Assembly (NCBI GenBank): GCA_013399875.1
Contig: VXAZ01003903.1
Coordinates: 186,001 to 250,000, forward strand
DNA: 64,000 nucleotides
Reading direction: 5' to 3'
Source of the DNA: Gymnorhina tibicen
Lineage: Eukaryota > Chordata > Aves > Passeriformes > Artamidae
Below are positions 25,788 to 38,115 of this stretch, piece by piece. The notes beneath the pieces are model-generated. The model ran no database searches. It saw only the letters and a list, made by a program, of their open reading frames with translations, and was not told where the DNA came from. The position numbers were made by a program, and so were the translations under genes. How positions within the stretch are numbered: the stretch's first letter is position 1; every line of letters begins with the position of its first letter.

Positions 25788-28700
25788 GCTGGTCATACCT
25801 CATTAAATTAAAAGGACATGAGTGGAAATGAGGAGCAGCACAGATGTTTGGCTATTCATAGGAGTACACCAGAACTTCCATTGATATCTTCCTGTATTCT
25901 CAAAGCAAATAGGGTTAGATTACACATATGCCTGTTTTACCACTAACGCTTACTAGAAAGCATGAGAAATAATAAAATATTATTGAGAAGTATAAGAGGA
26001 ATTTATAAAAACAGGAGTAGTTTCAGGGGACCAAAATTAATTTATAATTGTTCTTGAAAAGCAGACTGCATTTTATACCCAGCAAGTGTGGGCTTTTTAC
26101 CTTTTGTTTCATCTATTTGTATGTTTCTAAATCACCATGAGAGCTGGGGAGTGGAAACACCTTCTCCTGTACATTTAGGAACATAACTAAAGTCTCCACA
26201 TGGATTTGTTCTCTGTTTCTGCCTATTTGTGTAAATGCTGGCATATAATGAAATTAAAGGCAAGACCAAAACAGGCACTTGGTCTTGGAGCAGAAACAAG
26301 TAGGGTCATCATCACTCTTATAGGTAATCCCATAAAACTGGATTTGACTTCAGGTTCTTGATTGCCATCAGACATCTGATTCCCCCTGGAACGTGGCAAA
26401 AACGTGGTGCTTTTAGCAGTAAGGTGCCCCAGCATAGCTTTTTGAAGAAAGCTAGAACAACAGAATACTGATAACTCATTAAAAAAGAGGAAATGGAAAT
26501 AAAATTCCTATACTGAATCTTGTATGCCTGACTGAGACATGCTCTCCCATTTGCCTAACACTTTTCGAAAATATACTCATGAAACATCTGCAATCTGTCC
26601 AAAAAACTAGTCTCAGAGGAATTTGTGTCATCATCCTGAAAACACTTCTTGTACTTATGACCAGCACAAATAAATCAGTATACCAGAACTAAGTTATAAT
26701 GAGAAAAAAATCACACTTCCCCCCTCCCCTGGTGTTTAATTTGTTTACTAGATGAAATTGTTCTACTAAAAAGCCAAATACATTACACAGAAGTACTTAT
26801 TTTATGGGTACAGGATAATTAATACTTGAAACTGGTGAACTTGGATAAGCAGGAAATAAACTTTGCCTTTTCATCAGCAGAACACCAATTTCAATTGTAT
26901 TTGAATTTTCTTCAACGCTAAGGAATTTTTAGTATTATTCACAGCTTAGGTGAGGTTGGGAACTTCATATGATCCAATATGTTGTGTTGAATATTGCAAT
27001 GAAGTCCTACTCCAAAATATTTTTCCTTTTCTCACAGACTCAGTCTGAAGCATGCTATGCACCATACCACGGCTGAACTGGTTTTCTTATCAAAGAGAGC
27101 ATTACTAATTTTAATGGAGTTACAACAAATATTCAATAGCAAAGTGATAGTAACACTAGAAGAAACCCACAATACGTGAGCAAGTTTTGATTTGCTCTTC
27201 TCCAGAATCAATACAGAAAGTCCTTTCATGCTGGAAGCCCCATGTCTAGTTCTGCTGCCATTCCCATACTGTACATATGTACACAGAAATAACACTTCCA
27301 ACTTTGAAATGCAATTGTCCAAGCAAAGACAAAGAAGAAAAATCTGCACATTCAGGAGTTTGGACCTTTTAAACATAACATAAGACCACCCTTTCCAGAA
27401 GAGTGTTACTTGCAAATTCAATGCTGTTCAGCAGGACCTCTTTTCTTAATGCTTTCCCTGCAACATGCATATGTAGTGACTTTATTGCACAAAAACTCCC
27501 CTGGCTCCGTCTGCTCCCAGTGTAGGTGTGCAGGATATGAGTGCAGCCACAGCTCCAGAAAGCTCATCTTCTCACATGAGGGCAGAGGAAATTTTGTAGT
27601 TCTTTCCTATAGCTCTGTTCTTTAGTTATTGTCTGTTACACAAATTAATTCAGAAGCATTTTTGTATGTATGATGGTAACAGGATTCAAACTTTATTCTC
27701 ACTCACACTTGAGCCCTTTTAACAGTGCTTAATACTCTGCTCCTTCGAAGTACCCTTAAACTCAACAGGATGATAGAAATAGCAGTGAAACTCCATGCAG
27801 ATTTAGAAACCATCCCTCTCTTTGCTCAAGGTGAGGATGAGCAGTGGTGGCCATGGCTGGAACTGCAGCGTTTTAGCCAGAGTAACTCCTTTTAAGATGA
27901 GAATAAAACTGCTGGATCTTTACAGCCCATCACAGACAGGCAGCGACTATGCCTCCATCTTACCTTATTCTTCCCTCTGTGGGGCCAGACTAATGAAATT
28001 CTGATCTCTTGGCCTACAAGCAGGCAAGCATGAAGGTGGGGTTTCTGCTTTTTTCCCCACAAACTCAGGGTGAGCTGATGGGTTTACCACCAAATTTCTT
28101 GGATGCAAATGAATGCACCCACACTTCACTGGGTGTGAGAACTTAAAGATGGGAAGTAGCCTTGCATAAAAAAAATACAGCAGGGTTCAAAATCAAATTT
28201 CATAGTCAAAATATAATTCCACTATGTGGCAACAAAAGAGACTTCCAGGAGAATCAGGGTCTGGTTTCTGAGTTGTAATTTTCTATACGTTTTCCACTTG
28301 TACCTTAATTTTAACTCAAAGCACATTTTAAATATTACTGTAGTGTTAAATCATTTGTAGCAAAACAGAAAGTCACTATAGGTTAAAAAAAAGAATAAAC
28401 TGTGCTGAGACATATCTATTAGGCAGTTTTCTTAATTAAGAGTGAAAGGAGAAATTCAAGAGCAAAGCTCAAAATGACATGCACAAGAACACAAGACACA
28501 AACAAAAATCATCCAGCATTGACATTCACTGGAGGAGAATGAAAGGAGCTCACTATTTAACTTATTACTTTCTGTAAAACCTTGTGAAACAGCAATAAAA
28601 CCGAGAAGCTAAATAACCCATCTATTTCAGCAACAGCTAGTAAACTAAACAAACAGCAATGTGGATGAATCTTATTTTATCTGTCTTTGGCATCACTGTG

Positions 28701-29199
28701 CACAGTATCTTAGCAGCTGCTACATTAAATAGCAGTCCTGAGAGAATGACCTTTGAGGCTCTGCAAGCATCTTTAAAATTCTGAAATTTTAAATCGGCAG
28801 ACTCTGTGTTCAAAAAGTATTTTGTTTGTATGTCAGGACTGCCATGAATTTGAGACACTGTGTGTGGTCTTATAGGTCTCCTTAAATCCTGTAACTAAGT
28901 GAGCTAAATACATGCAATATACTATACTGATAAGTGTAATTAACAGGAGTAAATGGGACCCCCTTGACTTATGCAAATAAGGCATCATTAGTTTATTCAG
29001 CCATCTGTTCTGATTTGATTCGGTATTTCCCAGTATGCCAGAAATTACACTCGCTTTAGTTTTCTGCAAAAATGGTTCTGAATAATTCTGACTCATTCTG
29101 AAGAATGATTTCTTTCTTTTCCCACCTGAGTTCATTCCTCACAGATAAGCAAAGATCAGCTCATCTAACAGGGCATTACCTCTGTCCTCACCATTCACA

Positions 29200-29480
29200 C
29201 TCTTTAAATATCATCAAGAAATCATAGCAGCTGTTTACAAATGTATCCCACTTATGGCCGTAAGTGACATGAGCGCTTTATAGCTCTGTATTTACGAGAT
29301 ATCAAAGTGGTTTCTCAGAGAGTAGTGCAATTTCCCTTCTGCTCTGCGTGCATAAAATCAGTGAACCCAATAAACTAGAAAAGCCTCATTAATGGAATCA
29401 AGTGTCCTTTGTAAGTGAGCAGCAGAAGCCAGCAGATCAAAGGTGCCCCACTTCCTTCAGTAGTGCCTGCACATCTGTTT
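29200..29480. promoter_or_regulatory. Possible conserved enhancer-like block
   Basis: The block combines an E-box (cagctg, 29228-29233) overlapping a forkhead-like tgtttac with an inverted pair of NKX2-like half-sites, cacttatggccgtaagtg (29249-29266). Further NKX2-like sites are tcaagtg (29398-29404) and gtaagtg (29411-29417). It also has more CpG than its surroundings. These are motif matches only; conservation and activity are not shown by the sequence. Confidence 0.25.
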
Positions 29481-30732
29481 TTGTTAGATCAAATATGTGG
29501 TTAAGCTTTCTGGTTGACAACAACAAAGCTTTTTGCTATTACTGTTTTTCTAATATGTGCTGACTTCAGTTTTCAGCCCATCTTTTTCTATAAATACTTA
29601 AGCATTTTAACATGAAGTTATGGGTTTGATTGATATAAGCTGTGTCTAACTTTAGCTACGGTGTTAGAAGAGATGTGATGCCTCTCATCTGGCTCATGTA
29701 AATAAAAAGATTAGATGGCACTTTGCTGGAGTTAAGTTTCCTTCAAAACAACACCAAATGCTGGTATTTTTTGTATCTATATCCAGCTACAAACAAGCCC
29801 AGGACTGGATCTGCTATTCTATCAGTAGATGTGCTGTTGCTTTTGAAAAAGAGATAAAAATCATAAAGAATGGTATAACCTCTGCGTAGTTTAAGAAAAC
29901 CAAAATAAAGTCATCATTTTGTAAGAACATATTTAACTGGGACCAAATTTGTAGAGCTGAGTATTAGTAGGAAAAAGTCAAATTGGTTTCCTCTTTTTTT
30001 TAATATGAGAGATAATACTGTTTAAATACTGAATAATAAATTTCAAAATATAATGGTTTTTAGCAGTAATCTCTAAGAAATTCTTTCTTTTCTACTTTTT
30101 TTCAAATAGAAAAAACTTAACACTATCAAACTAAAACACTGCCTACCCAACACCATCCCTACTCTCTTTTGTATATATTTCTACAAAGGATTTTGCAGTA
30201 GGACATTCTTATTGAATAGCACTTATATCCCATAAGCACAGACTGCCACATGGTACTAGACCGGTGGTAACTGGAAAATGTACTAGAAGCTACTTTGTGA
30301 ACAAATGTCTTAGTACTGAAAGTGGTCATTTATATATATGCATATGTGTGTGTGGCTGAGCAGCACACTGTAATTGTAAAACACTGAACTGATTGTGATG
30401 AACTGTAATTATAATGAATGGGCACAAAAAAAAGTGAGGGAAAGGCTAATCTGGTAATGTCCTTTAGAAAATTTTCTCTGAGAGGACAATAAAAGGAGTC
30501 CTTTAAATTGTTCTCTCTCCTTCCATCTGGCATGCAGAGCCGAGGAAGTTGATCAAAGAAAATGAAAAATGCCACATATTTTTGCATGGTACTGCACGTG
30601 TGATTAAAGGCAGTGAGCAGTGCCTGATGTTGGTGTGATCCAATGTCCATCAAAGTGCAGTTGACTCCTTCCTCCTGCTTTGGCAGGTAGGTGAAACAGT
30701 ATTTACAAGAGATCAGGGTGATTGCAGTACTC

Positions 30733-30800
30733 ACAAAAAAAAACCCGACAAAAAAAAAAAACAACAAAAAAAACCACCCACCAAAAAAAATAACCCATAG
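30733..30800. repeat. A-rich low-complexity tract
   Basis: Runs of eight to eleven A are broken by short C-containing spacers. Read on the other strand it gives a run of Phe, Val and Gly codons that mimics a hydrophobic signal segment; this is an artefact. It could be a decayed retroposon tail, but I recognise no element body. Confidence 0.75.
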
Positions 30801-31352
30801 CAAAAGAACAAACCCTCCTGTTTACTTGTTAGAATGCAGGAATAATTTGAACAATTTGAGAAAAACAAATCTCGTGTAAAACATGTCAAGAAACCCTTCT
30901 CTCTCTACTCAGGAAGGAAAACAGATAATTTTAATTCTAGTGTTTCTATTTGTAACCTAACATATTTCTTCAGCTAAAGGAGACAAGCAGTGACTTTAAA
31001 TAGGTCTCCTTGTTTCCTCTTGTTCATATCACTCCCCAAAGGGCTCTCCACCCTATCCTTTTTTGAGTGATATCCTTATTCATTTGTATTTATGAAGGTT
31101 AGGTCATCCAATTCACTTACGAAGTCAACAAGACAAGTTAACCAGGGTTTTAGACCAGCAGCATATGTTACATTTCATATGCCCTAAGTACAAACTAGAA
31201 AGAGCATAAACATTATAAAAGAGTTCAAGGAGAATAGATGCATGAAGAACATTTATTTGTTTGCTTATTTAGGTTTCCTTTGTTCACAGATCATTTGGTA
31301 TTTGTTTAAAACTATACAGTGGTTTGATTCTTACCAACTTCAGATAGCAGAG

Positions 31353-31415
31353 CAAATATGTTTATATCAACATATATGTTTAAATCAACAAATATATTTA
31401 TATCAACATATAAAC
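31353..31415. repeat. 18-bp AT-rich minisatellite, about 3.5 copies
   Basis: Units of about 18 bp start with caacatat or caacaaat and continue with an A/T tail (units at 31353, 31368, 31386 and a partial one at 31404). The array stops about six bases before the last recognisable base of the neighbouring CR1 fragment. Confidence 0.85.
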
Positions 31416-31420
31416 AAGCA

Positions 31421-32225
31421 GGTCCTTCAGGTGTTTTTCAATAATTCACGGAATAATCTTTTCCATTACTTTACCAGGCACTGAAGTGAGACTGACAGGT
31501 CTGTAATTTTCAGGGCCCTTCTTCTTGCCCTTCTTGAAAACTGGGATGATGTTTACCAGCTTCCAGTCAGCTGGGACCTCTTTAGACTCCCAAGACTGCT
31601 CAAAAATCATCAGGAGAGATTTTGGGACATCAGTTAGCTCACTGAGGGTTCTCCAATGAATCCCATAAGACCCCATAGCTTTCTAGGGATCCAGCTGGAG
31701 AAGCAGATCCCACACAAGTTCAGAGTCAACTGGGATTTGATCATTCTTGCAGCCATGGTCTTCCAGCTCAGGGCACTGAGACCCCCTTGGTCCATCATCT
31801 GTGTTGAAGATAGAGGCAAAAAATGGATTAAACACCTCTGCCTTTCCCTGTCCCTGTTTGTGAGGTGACCATCCACATCCTGCAGCAAACTGATGTTATT
31901 TTTGCATGGCCTTTTGCCATCAATATATTTGAAAAAAACTCAAACCCACACTTCTGGCTAGCTTCAACTCCAGTTGAGCTTTGGCCACATGAATTTTCTC
32001 CCTACAGTGGCAAGCAGCATCTCTTATTCTTCCCATGTCACCTGACCTTGCTTCCACAGGGCGTACACCTTTCTCTTTCTTCTTATTTGCAAGAGAACAT
32101 CCCTATTCAGCTGAGCCAGCCTTCTGCCTTGTCTGCTTGACTTGGGACATTTGAGAATTGCCTGCTCCTGTGCTTTAGGAGGTGATGTTTAAACAGTGGA
32201 AGGCGCTGATGGTAGTGTCTTATAA
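31421..32225 (-). mobile_element. CR1 LINE internal fragment (decayed ORF2, reverse transcriptase region)
   Basis: Read on the minus strand this is a dead piece of CR1 ORF2. From its 5' side it shows a FKHHLLK-like stretch, then RKRKVYALWKQGQVTWEE and a REKIHVAKAQLELKLA-like stretch. These belong to the linker between endonuclease and reverse transcriptase. Next comes a segment matching FFASIFNTDDGPRGSQCPEL. The start of the reverse transcriptase follows, with VPADWKLVNIIPVFKKGKK and NYRPVSLTSVPGKVMEK. The frame is broken by several stops, including after VTWEE, in the middle linker, before KAMGSYGIHW and after MEKIIP, so it cannot make protein. The match continues with IIEKHLKD and is lost at about 31,421. 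The rest of the reverse transcriptase and the CR1 3' UTR are missing. Confidence 0.93.
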
Positions 32226-35200
32226 GAACAAAACTTACCCTACAAAAAATTTGAGCATGCCCTGCAAGTATCAAACTGCTCACAAACAGTGCATTTAATT
32301 CATCAGCAGAATTAAGCCAGAACCTAAAAGTATGAGTCAGTAAACTGAGTATTGATGTGTTGAAAGTACACATTAAACAATCTGAATTATTCAGTAAAGA
32401 GCATTTCTTTTCAGCTATGAGTGTTAATTTAAATCCATAAAATTTCTGTAATCTGCTTTTTCATTTCAGAACTGACCGTTCTTATTTGTAACCTAAGTGA
32501 TGGTGCTAATGGATAGTTATCCTTATAGCAGACTAATAGCAAGACATTATTTTCATGAGGCTTTTTATGTTATTGGTTTTTACCCAGTTTAGGCTAATCC
32601 CCTTAACAGATTAGCAATCTGTCCTGGAAAGCAATGTAGTAATATGTGAGAAAGAAAACATGAAGATTTTTGGTGTAGCTTTGGGGTATTGTTAGAAAGT
32701 AGCTTGCATTCCAGTAGTGGTACTTAGGACACAGCTTGAGTACTTCTCTCTTAGGGATTTTCTTTTTTTCTTAGGGCCTTAAAAGAACAGACTCCCAGTC
32801 CTCAGTCTTCCCTAGGAAATATTATTCCAAGACAGACTAGTTCAGGATTTATTTTGTATCTATCAATGTGGTTTAGCTGCAACCCACTCTCAGCAAGGGA
32901 ATCTCCATATGTCATCTTCTACTTCCACAAATGTGCCAGTCTAGGTATTGCCTGACAGCACTGATTTTAGATGCCAAAATTTTCCACTCTTTCTCAAATT
33001 AAACATTTCATTTTAAACCCTGTTGCATTGAAGGAAGTGGGAATTTTGCCAGGATTTCATCCTATCTGCTTTCTGAGACTACCCATGAAAATGTGGTATG
33101 TCACGTGACATTCCCAGCACAGCACTGGGTAGGCTGTATCCTGCAGAACGACATCTTTTGTAAACAAGATTTAGCAATCTTGGAGGGAATTTCCTGCTGC
33201 TGGTCAGACTGTTTTGAACACCACTGACCTTGCTGCAGATTTCTATTCTAAGAGCAGCTATTCATCTGTGTCCCATCCAATTGCTTTGATGACAGTAACT
33301 GCTGGGGAGGTGGATAAGGAAATCTAGAGACACTCGTTCCAGTTGTGAGGCCTGCTGATAACCAGCCCAGACTGTGCTCTGGCTGGTCTATACCAATTTA
33401 AACAGTTTGGAAGGAAATAACTTCACTGAGGAAGGAAGCAAGGGAATGCGGAAAGCAAACCAAAAAATTCCAAGTACAGTGCTAACCTAGACCACATCAT
33501 TTTGCCATCATACCACCAATATTTCACATCAAAACACAGGGCAGCCATGCCTCAGACTGCACCAAAACTACATTTCTAAAATGCACTGGCACTCAAGGCA
33601 TTCTCAGACGCTCTTCAGATTGCCAGCCATTATTAAGCAGATAAATCTGCACCATTTGTTCCTACTTTGCAAAGAATGTTACACTCCTTAACAAGAAAAC
33701 AAGTATTTCATACACTCAGAATTGTAATGACTCATTCATGGATTTTTTTTCTGAACACAAAGAGAAAATTGAGGCACAAAAGCCAAACCATGAGGAGCAA
33801 AACTGATTTATTCAGTTAGCTTCATATCTTCTTAGTCAAAAACTCTTCTAGCTTCTTTATCTCTCCTCTATAAAAATGTGTTTGTGTAAGAATTATGTTT
33901 CAGCGGACTTAACTTCTGGATAGTATTTTTTTCTTTGGTGTCTTTTGATGGTGTGACTTCACAATCAAAAAGTAGTTTTGATGTGTCAAATAATTCAGAG
34001 CTCTCACCAACTGAAGCCTCTCCAAAAACAGTACCTAATCAGATCACAGAAATTTAAAGTAAGAAAGAGACAATCAAAAATTGTGTCTTGATCACCCACA
34101 TGAAGAGCATCTACTTAGCAGGGATGGTTTCTCTAGACAGTCTCAACATTCAATAGGAAATCTTTCCATTTTCTGTATGCTTTACTATATGATAAAAAAT
34201 GGATGCATTCTGAAATTGTTAGATGCAGCCTGAAATCATTAGAAATGTTAAACAATTTCCATAGCCTATATAATGAGGATCAAAGATTTAATAAATATTC
34301 AAAATCATCATTTGATATTGAAACCATCAAGTGTATTACATAATTTTCAATACTTTAGATTTCTTTGTGAAGAATAAAATTATTTCTGTATAGTGACTTA
34401 CTAATATCTCTAAAAGAACAGAATGGATAGTCAAGGCATCAGTCTATGTAGGTATCTGGAACTGGAGTTCTGAGTCATGTAAACTAAACTGCAATTTATT
34501 ATGGTTTTTTTAATTATGTTTAGTGCACCACTGAATGTAAATGTTTCAGTAATTCATCAGGTTCTTGATTTCTACCAAATTGTATAACTTATGTCTTCAA
34601 ATGGTTGTGGGTTTCAGTGGTAAGACATGCAATGTCTTCAGAAACCCTCCACCAAGAGTTATGTAATGACATCCCAGCTTTAATTTCATATCATATAAGA
34701 TCTGGCTCAAAGACTCACTAAAAACATTGATCATATTTCCACTGACATACAATATAAGAGAGTGGCAAACTTATGTTCTAAGTTTGCACATCTATGCAAC
34801 TTTGGCTGAAACAGAACAAGAATTTCTTAAAGAACTGTGTATGGTCCCAAATGATGCTCATCTCTGAAACTAAAAGTAAACGATACAAACAAAACAGCTT
34901 AGATGTAGCTTGAAACTTACAGGGTACAGCATGAAAAAGGTAGGTAAAGAGAAATTGTATTTGATATTCATCCTGAAATTAAGTACAGAAGGATAAGGAC
35001 AAAATATTACCTATAAGGTGAAGGGGAATATTCCTTTATTCAGAGGCAGGTATGCAGAATTTATAGTCTGGACTTCTTGTTCTTCTCTCACATATAAGAA
35101 TATTACAGAAATACAAAACAAATTCAAGATCCAAACAAGAACATGATCCAGAGGACAGTGAGGGTGATGCAGTGATAAAGGACAGCACAAAAGCAAACAG

Positions 35201-37471
35201 CCTATTCCACTGTCTTCTTAATATTTCATCTAAGAGTCAAGCATTGAGGCTGTATAATGCTTTCCAGTTTTGATTAGGAGAATAGGAACCAAGTTTAAAC
35301 CTGTATCACAGTTGTCCCAGTTGTTAAACAAACAACAAGTCTGAAGAGTTCCTTGAGGATGTAATACAGATTTTCATCTTAGGTCTGCAGATCACCCAGT
35401 TTCTAACATGACTGAGCTTTCTATGGCCATGGACCACATGTTTTAAGAAGAGTGCATAACTTGTCTCTAAACAAGTTAGAACCTAGGCCTGAGGGCATGA
35501 TTTTGGGCATGATTTTGGTCTGCATTTTCCTAAAGGTTTAACTACACAGTCAAGTGGGCTCATTTAAGATCCCTGACTGATAATTGGGCCTTGGCTTTCT
35601 TTCACACAGACAACTGCACTGTCCTCTGGCAGATAGAAGAGATGATTAGTGTATGATTTTTCTGAAATTACTCTTTAGAAAATTTGATTTTCCAGCATTT
35701 TTCATGCATTTTTCTGAATGGAAGATGAGCCTGATCGTAGTATATCCTGGTCATGTGTTTAGCTGTCATTATATTGGCTTTTGTATCTTAGATTGAGGTT
35801 GACTTAATCTGAAATAAGTGACAGTAGACTCCTTGGATGTGACTGCACAAAGCAGGACCCCACCACACTCTTGAGCATGTCTGCTCCTCCCTGCATCACC
35901 ATGGCATTTACAAGAAATGAATTTTCTTTTTCTCAGAAACCCTTATACTAAGAACAAATTGCTTTCTAGACATCTTTGGTTTAAGGGACTTTCTTTATGT
36001 CCCCCACAGTAAGGCTACTGAAAGTTTAACCTGTTTTGAAGTATCTTCTACTGTTAGAATGCTGCATAAGCAGGACAGAAAAAACACCCAAAAGACACTC
36101 TCTACACTTTCCTCTGTGATGTTTCCACCCCAATATAAAGCTCTCTGTTAGGCTTACATAGCAATCAGCTATCACCTGTCCTTGTTTCTGTGTTTCATCA
36201 CTCAGTTTCTCTCTGGTCTTGCTGACACTCCTGACACACCTTCCTTGCAGTCACTTGCATGTCAGTCAGCAGCTGCCTTCTCACACACCCCAGCCTGATG
36301 ATCTACTTGTGGAGTAGTAGCAGATAGTGCTGTGGATGAAATTCAGTAATATAATCAATTAAAGGTTGATCATACATGCATGCATGCAATGTTCATAATG
36401 AATTGCACATACCCTATTTAAAGAATGATGATGCCATTCATGTATCAATATTATGGGGAGAAAAGGTGAAAAATACGAAACCTCAAAAAATTATTTGCAA
36501 TAGTACTGGGACATATTGTCTCTGATTTTGTAAGTGCCTAAAAATTGCTAAGGTACAACTGTACATTGATTGAATTGGATTATTTTCATATAAAGAGAGA
36601 GAATAGGAAGTCACAACTTTCAGTCTAACATTTCTTTAATCCTCATAGCAGGATTATGTATGCAAACTTTGTAACATCTGGGTTACCAAGTGCCGTTTCT
36701 CGGGCCACCTTTTCTTCCTACTTTATTTTTCAAGACCTTTTCTTATCACAACTCTGACTATCTTGCTTAAATATTTTCCTCAATGCTGCATAATTTCTGG
36801 TCTCAAGAAAATAACTCTTTTCTTTATATCTACTTTTATATTCTACCATTTTCTATTATTGTCAGTTGAATTATGCATCATATTTCCAGGGAGAATTAGG
36901 ATATTTCAGCCCAAAGTATCCTAAAAAATCCCTCAGGTTTTCAAATGTGTGCCTCAAGTGTAATCTTGCAGACTCAGTCTCTAATGGAGCAGTTTTCTTG
37001 TATTATTATTATTGTTATTTCTGCTGCTTTTGTTTTGTTTAACATAACCAGACTCTGTGTTCTCCTTTAATACATCTTCTTTAACAAACACCAACTGTTT
37101 CAGCCTACTAGTCAGAATCATCAGTTTTGCCAAATGTTTCTTCAGTCTTCTCTTTAAAAGGTGACCAGGGTATCTGCGCACCTTCCTACAGGTTATAAAT
37201 TGCTATTTCTACTGAACAAACTGTTCTGATGAGGCCAGAACTTGCAGGTGAACATGGCACACTGGTGAACATACGATTTTGCAAAGGAAAGTCACAATCT
37301 TGCTGAAATGCAGCCAAGATCCTTCCTGGCCACATCTGCAGGTGAGAGGAGATACCAGTGGAAGCAGCTGGTATGAATCATAATACTTAATCTTGTAAGG
37401 CATTGACCTAAAATGAAGAGGCATATGTTTATGTATTACATAAAGCTTTCACCTTCAAAGCAGACATATAT
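32226..37471 (+). other. Intron sequence without recognised genes
   Basis: AT-rich unique-looking DNA. I recognise no exon, RNA gene or mobile element. A short (TTA)n run lies at 37000-37020. Open frames do not exceed about 70 codons and have no familiar content. Confidence 0.5.
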
Positions 37472-37491
37472 TTAGACCTATAATAGTTGGT
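37472..37491. repeat. Left copy of 20-bp direct repeat flanking the LTR-like element
   Basis: The sequence ttagacctataatagttggt lies immediately left of the LTR-like element. It matches 38096-38115 at 19 of 20 positions. See the element entry for interpretation. Confidence 0.9.
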
Positions 37492-38076
37492 TGTTGTAGT
37501 TTAAGCCCATCTTGAAATTAAGCACCATGCAGCTGCTTGCTCAGCCCCCCACTTCTCCCTCCCTCACCCTGGTGGAATGGGGAGAAGAGTCAAAGCACAG
37601 TTTGTAGGCTGAGATAAGAAGAGTTTATCAGTTGAAAATAAAGTAAAATAGAGTAATAATGGTAAATGATAATAATAATAATAATGATACTAGTAAAAAG
37701 GAAAAAACAAGTGATGACCAGTGCAATTGCTCACCACCTGCTGACGGATGCCAGACGCCCCTTCCCAAACCCAGATCGTCTCCCCTTCCAGGTAACTCCC
37801 CCAGTTAACACACTGGGCATGATGTTCTATGGTGTGGAATATCCCTTTGGTCACTTCAGGTCACCTATCCCAGCTGTGCTCTCTCCCAGTTTCCTTTAGG
37901 TACCTACTCACTGGCAGAGCATGAGACAAGAAAAAATTCCTTGACTTACGATAAACATACCTGAGCAAAAAACCGAAACATCAGTGTGTTATCAACTCCA
38001 TTCTGATTCCAAATCCAAAACACAACACTATAACAGCTACTAAGAAGAAATTAGGTCTACCCTACCACTGGTCTCA
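37492..38076. mobile_element. LTR-type dispersed repeat, probably an avian endogenous-retrovirus solo LTR
   Basis: The segment starts TGTTGTAGTTTAA and can be ended at a CA near 38076, giving LTR-like TG...CA ends. From memory it follows a common bird repeat: a leader resembling aagcaccatgcagctgcttg, a C-rich stretch, a (TAA)n run (37668-37687), tgcaattgctcaccacctgc, tggaatatccctttggtcac, and near the end catcagtgtgttatcaact and acactataacagctactaag. No gag, pol or env frame is attached, so it would be a solo LTR. The exact right end, the family name and the orientation are uncertain. It is flanked by 20-bp near-identical repeats rather than the 4-6-bp duplications made by retroviral integrases. 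Confidence 0.8.
37668..37687. repeat. (TAA)n microsatellite inside the LTR-like element
   Basis: Repeated aat units. A TAA/GAT-rich microsatellite at this position is part of this repeat family as I remember it, so it is probably ancestral to the copy and not a new expansion. Confidence 0.85.
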
Positions 38077-38095
38077 GCTAGACCTCTAACAGCTA

Positions 38096-38115
38096 TTAGA
38101 CCTATAAGAGTTGGT
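38096..38115. repeat. Right copy of 20-bp direct repeat flanking the LTR-like element
   Basis: The sequence ttagacctataagagttggt differs from the left copy (37472-37491) at one base. Just to its left, ctagacctctaacagcta (38078-38095) looks like a weaker third copy. Confidence 0.9.

Larger units (their letters stand above)
15094..31352 (+). other. Intron sequence without recognised genes
   Basis: AT-rich DNA holding the AT repeat at 15418-15503, tandem duplications near 20.26 and 20.36 kb, long T runs at 21292-21307 and 25774-25787, the A-rich tract at 30733-30800, and possible regulatory blocks near 24.95-25.1 and 29.2-29.75 kb. The longest open frames (129 codons at 27032-27421 minus and 157 codons at 30330-30803 minus) have no recognisable domain. 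The latter begins inside the complement of an A-rich tract. Confidence 0.5.

Noticed and set aside
27032..27421. Open frame of 129 codons on the minus strand
   Set aside because: No familiar motif; composition matches the surrounding intron.
30330..30803. Open frame of 157 codons on the minus strand with a hydrophobic N-terminus
   Set aside because: The hydrophobic start is the complement of an A-rich low-complexity tract. The rest has no domain, and one frame of this length is expected by chance in 64 kb of both strands.
31446..31676. Possible functional reverse transcriptase gene
   Set aside because: The CR1 reading frame is interrupted by several stops and both ends are missing, so it is a dead transposon fragment.
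33760..33810. Possible MIR-type SINE core (gaggcacaaaag-like)
   Set aside because: The similarity covers too few bases to separate from chance without an alignment.
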